Source: Deltaproteobacteria bacterium UBA6601
GTDB taxonomy: Bacteria > Myxococcota_A > UBA796 > UBA9615
Direction: 5' to 3'
DNA length: 7,775 bases
Assembly: GCA_002433485.1 (NCBI GenBank)
Contig: DJIF01000141.1
Span: 1 to 7,775, forward strand
Both the position numbers and the translations under genes were made by a program. Below the pieces are notes generated by a model. It had not been told where the DNA came from. It searched no databases and worked only from the letters and a program-made list of their open reading frames with translations. Positions 6,755-7,775 of this stretch are shown here, one piece after another. Within the stretch, counting starts at the first letter, position 1. Each line of letters starts with the position of its first letter.

Positions 6755-7330
6755 ATGGAAGTCTTCATTACCGGTCTGCACATAACCCTGTGCTTCTTCC
6801 TGATTCTGGTCGTGCTGTTACAGCCCGGCAAAGGTGCCGATTTCGGCGCTGCAATGGGTGGCGCCAGCCAAGAGGTCTTCGGCGCTTCAGGCGGCATCTC
6901 GCTACTTAGCAAGATCACGGCCACGGTAGCGGCCCTCTTCATGACAACGTCTCTGGCCCTGGCCTGGTTCAGCAATACTCCTCCGGGTACAGACCTGACG
7001 CCTGAAGAGCTGATGAGAGGCGTTGATTCCAGCGGCAACGAAGGCGGAGCGAGTGGAGCGGCCCTTCCCAGCGAAGAGGGCAGCGCACCAGCCGAGACCG
7101 AGAGCGACCCAGCCGGCACTCCCGAGGACTCGCCCCTGCCTACAGAGGAGCAAGCCACCGAGGGGGCTGAGGCTAGCGAACCTGTCGAGGAGCCGAGCGC
7201 TAACTCGCAAGGGCAATTAGCCTCTGAGCAGGAATCTGGGACCACCCAGCAACAGGACACAACGGAGCCTGCCGCTGTTCCTGAAGGCAATGACTCAACG
7301 GCAACCGATAAGGCAGCAACGAGTCCCTAG
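6755..7330 (+). CDS. secG: Preprotein translocase subunit SecG with a long acidic tail
   Basis: SecG is the small accessory membrane subunit of the SecYEG channel and aids SecA-driven export. Residues 1-75 carry the family pattern: a first membrane segment at about 4-22, the signature LLQPGKGADFGAAMGG (21-36) followed by VFGASGG (41-47), and a second membrane segment at about 53-72. Many SecG proteins end within about 110 residues; this one has 191. Residues 78-191 form a low-complexity tail rich in Glu, Ser, Thr, Pro and Ala, with 26 acidic and 2 basic residues and no hydrophobic segment, so it is probably disordered. The ATG at 6755 follows AAGG (6744-6747) by 7 bases. Placement after tpiA is known in many bacteria and supports the identification. 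A 10-base palindrome, TCCCTAGGGA (7324-7333), spans the stop codon. Confidence 0.93.
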   Translation: MEVFITGLHITLCFFLILVVLLQPGKGADFGAAMGGASQEVFGASGGISLLSKITATVAALFMTTSLALAWFSNTPPGTDLTPEELMRGVDSSGNEGGASGAALPSEEGSAPAETESDPAGTPEDSPLPTEEQATEGAEASEPVEEPSANSQGQLASEQESGTTQQQDTTEPAAVPEGNDSTATDKAATSP

Positions 7331-7337
7331 GGAATCA

Positions 7338-7344
7338 AAGGAGG
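7338..7344 (+). promoter_or_regulatory. Very strong Shine-Dalgarno sequence between secG and tRNA-Leu
   Basis: AAGGAGG (with a further A upstream) is a seven-base match to the anti-Shine-Dalgarno end of 16S rRNA, longer than that of any recognised gene in the window. The only ATG at a suitable distance is at 7352, after 7 bases. It therefore points to translation of the 9-codon ORF that follows. Confidence 0.6.
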
Positions 7345-7351
7345 CCGCTTG

Positions 7352-7381
7352 ATGGCGCTTGTTCCCGGTAACACCCTGTGA
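7352..7381 (+). CDS. Nine-codon mini-ORF, possible leader peptide
   Basis: The ORF encodes MALVPGNTL and ends in TGA, followed directly by an in-frame TAG (7382-7384). It has the best ribosome binding site in the window at ideal spacing. It lies 21 bases after secG and ends 11 bases before a 12-pair hairpin, which is followed by tRNA-Leu(GAG). It contains two Leu codons, CTT and CTG; CTT is a codon that tRNA-Leu(GAG) reads. This arrangement resembles a leader peptide in front of an RNA structure, but a Leu attenuator would normally have more Leu codons. It could also be a translated vestige or a chance match. Function unknown. Confidence 0.4.
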   Translation: MALVPGNTL

Positions 7382-7387
7382 TAGTTT
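7359..7387 (+). promoter_or_regulatory. Weak promoter candidate for tRNA-Leu
   Basis: TTGTTC (7359-7364) and TAGTTT (7382-7387) are 17 bases apart; an overlapping reading is the extended -10 form TGTGATAGT (7377-7385). A start near 7394 would give a leader of about 40 bases that contains part of the hairpin at 7393-7419. The boxes match poorly, so tRNA-Leu may instead be read through from the gap operon. Confidence 0.2.
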
Positions 7388-7392
7388 TCCGC

Positions 7393-7419
7393 GGCTTCGG
7401 GGAGCTACTCTTTGAAGCC
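7393..7419 (+). other. 12-pair RNA hairpin between secG and tRNA-Leu
   Basis: Positions 7393-7404 pair with 7408-7419 around the loop CTA. Nine pairs are Watson-Crick and three consecutive pairs (7399-7401 with 7411-7413) are G-U wobbles. The wobbles are possible only in the plus-strand transcript; on the other strand they would be C-A mismatches. This points to a structure in RNA read in the direction of secG and tRNA-Leu. No T-run follows, so it is not a standard intrinsic terminator. It could protect the operon's 3' end, pause polymerase or guide pre-tRNA processing. Confidence 0.5.
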
Positions 7420-7434
7420 CATAGAGCTGGACCC

Positions 7435-7522
7435 GCGAAGGTGGTGGAATTGGTAGACACGCTAGCTTGAGGGGCTAGTGGCCATTGCGGCCGTGGGGGT
7501 TCGAGTCCCCCTCTTCGCACCA
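7435..7522 (+). tRNA. tRNA-Leu (anticodon GAG), complete, CCA encoded
   Basis: The 88-base class II tRNA has an acceptor stem formed by 7435-7441 and 7512-7518 (last pair G-U), a D arm with GGAATTGGTAGACAC, and an anticodon stem CTAGC/GCTAG around the loop TTGAGGG, giving anticodon GAG for CUC and CUU codons. A long variable arm with GGCC/GGCC follows. The T arm pairs GGGGG (7495-7499) with CCCCC (7507-7511) around TTCGAGT. The discriminator base A (7519) and CCA (7520-7522) are encoded. It lies 104 bases after secG on the same strand. Confidence 0.97.
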
Positions 7523-7528
7523 AGCTCA

Positions 7529-7544
7529 GCTCCCCGGTGGGAGC
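7529..7544 (+). terminator. Small hairpin just after tRNA-Leu, possible 3' end signal
   Basis: GCTCCC (7529-7534) and GGGAGC (7539-7544) form a perfect six-pair GC-rich stem with the loop CGGT, starting 7 bases after the tRNA CCA end. No T-run follows. It may mark the 3' end of pre-tRNA-Leu or be a processing structure rather than a strong terminator. Confidence 0.35.
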
Positions 7545-7552
7545 AGTCAGAA

Positions 7553-7578
7553 GCTGTGCTCCTGCGCAAGGGCACAGC
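7553..7578 (+). repeat. Inverted repeat downstream of tRNA-Leu
   Basis: GCTGTGC (7553-7559) pairs with GCACAGC (7572-7578). Inside, after a one-base bulge, CCT (7561-7563) pairs with AGG (7569-7571), leaving the loop GCGCA. The stem is stable in either strand. No T-run is beside it, so its role is unclear. Confidence 0.4.
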
Positions 7579-7624
7579 CTCCTCAACCGGCTCCCGGCTA
7601 CAGGGCCTAACCTGCTACAAATCT

Positions 7625-7649
7625 GCCTGGCTCATTGCTACAGCCAGGC
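7625..7649 (-). repeat. Eight-base perfect inverted repeat, possible second terminator
   Basis: GCCTGGCT (7625-7632) and AGCCAGGC (7642-7649) enclose a nine-base loop. On the minus strand the stem is followed by AGATTTGT, a poor T-rich tract; on the plus strand nothing T-rich follows. It could back up the terminator of the minus-strand gene ending at 7710. Confidence 0.35.
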
Positions 7650-7663
7650 CCGACCCAGAACGA

Positions 7664-7693
7664 CAAGAGCCCATCCACAAGGACGGGCTCTTG
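7664..7693 (-). terminator. Probable terminator hairpin of the minus-strand gene ending at 7710
   Basis: CAAGAGCCC (7664-7672) and GGGCTCTTG (7685-7693) are exact reverse complements, and the stem continues as TCC/GGA around a four-base loop. The single interruption is A opposite C on the plus strand but becomes a G-U pair on the minus strand, giving a 13-pair stem in that transcript. It begins 17 bases after the stop codon of the minus-strand gene. The tract after the stem (TCGTTCTGG) is only modestly T-rich, so termination may be imperfect. Confidence 0.6.
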
Positions 7694-7709
7694 AACGTAT
7701 TTTACAAAC

Positions 7710-7775
<66 letters not shown>

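Noticed and set aside
6640..7290. 216-codon open frame on the minus strand across the tpiA end and secG
   Set aside because: Its Ser/Gly/Pro-rich sequence is the antisense of the acidic SecG tail; the long opening follows from biased codons there.
7324..7333. Palindrome TCCCTAGGGA at the secG stop codon
   Set aside because: At ten bases with no loop it cannot form a hairpin, and I saw no partner copy to suggest an operator.
7335..7586. 83-codon open frame on the minus strand across tRNA-Leu
   Set aside because: It runs through the whole tRNA gene on the opposite strand; frames over tRNA genes are a common annotation artefact.

Overview
This GC-rich window looks like ordinary chromosome from a Gram-negative bacterium. 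A lipobox lipoprotein, a SecG with a long acidic extension, and the order gap-pgk-tpiA-secG followed by a tRNA are reminiscent of Myxococcota and other deltaproteobacteria-like lineages. That placement is an inference from gene content and style; no marker here fixes the taxon. I see no mobile element, integrase, CRISPR array or other sign of a transferred island.

Layout. (1) Positions 1-81, minus strand: the 5' part of tRNA-Gly(GCC), cut by the window edge, behind a promoter with perfect consensus boxes. (2) Positions 114-1926, plus strand: a probable three-gene unit of a small lipoprotein, a 39-residue extremely basic peptide with a strong ribosome binding site, and an alpha/beta hydrolase. 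(3) Positions 1942-3588, minus strand: a COG2509-type FAD-dependent dehydrogenase, convergent with the hydrolase and separated from it by only 15 bases. (4) Positions 3589-3772: a 184-base divergent control region with a perfect inverted repeat beside a candidate gap promoter. (5) Positions 3773-7330, plus strand: the tightly packed cluster gap, pgk, tpiA, secG. (6) Positions 7331-7522: a 104-base spacer holding the best Shine-Dalgarno sequence of the window, a 9-codon mini-ORF with tandem stops and a 12-pair hairpin, followed by a complete tRNA-Leu(GAG) with encoded CCA. (7) Positions 7523-7709: a non-coding stretch with four inverted repeats, one probably the terminator of a minus-strand gene. 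(8) Positions 7710-7775: the Ala/Glu/Pro-rich C-terminal end of that gene.

The first three cluster genes form the middle of glycolysis and gluconeogenesis: triose phosphate isomerase supplies glyceraldehyde 3-phosphate, GAPDH oxidises and phosphorylates it, and phosphoglycerate kinase recovers ATP. Short spacers and a 4-base pgk/tpiA overlap suggest one mRNA, with the translocon subunit SecG made from its end. I found no clear new multi-gene system. The points most worth a second look are the mini-ORF and hairpin ahead of tRNA-Leu, the 39-residue basic peptide, and the acidic tail of SecG.
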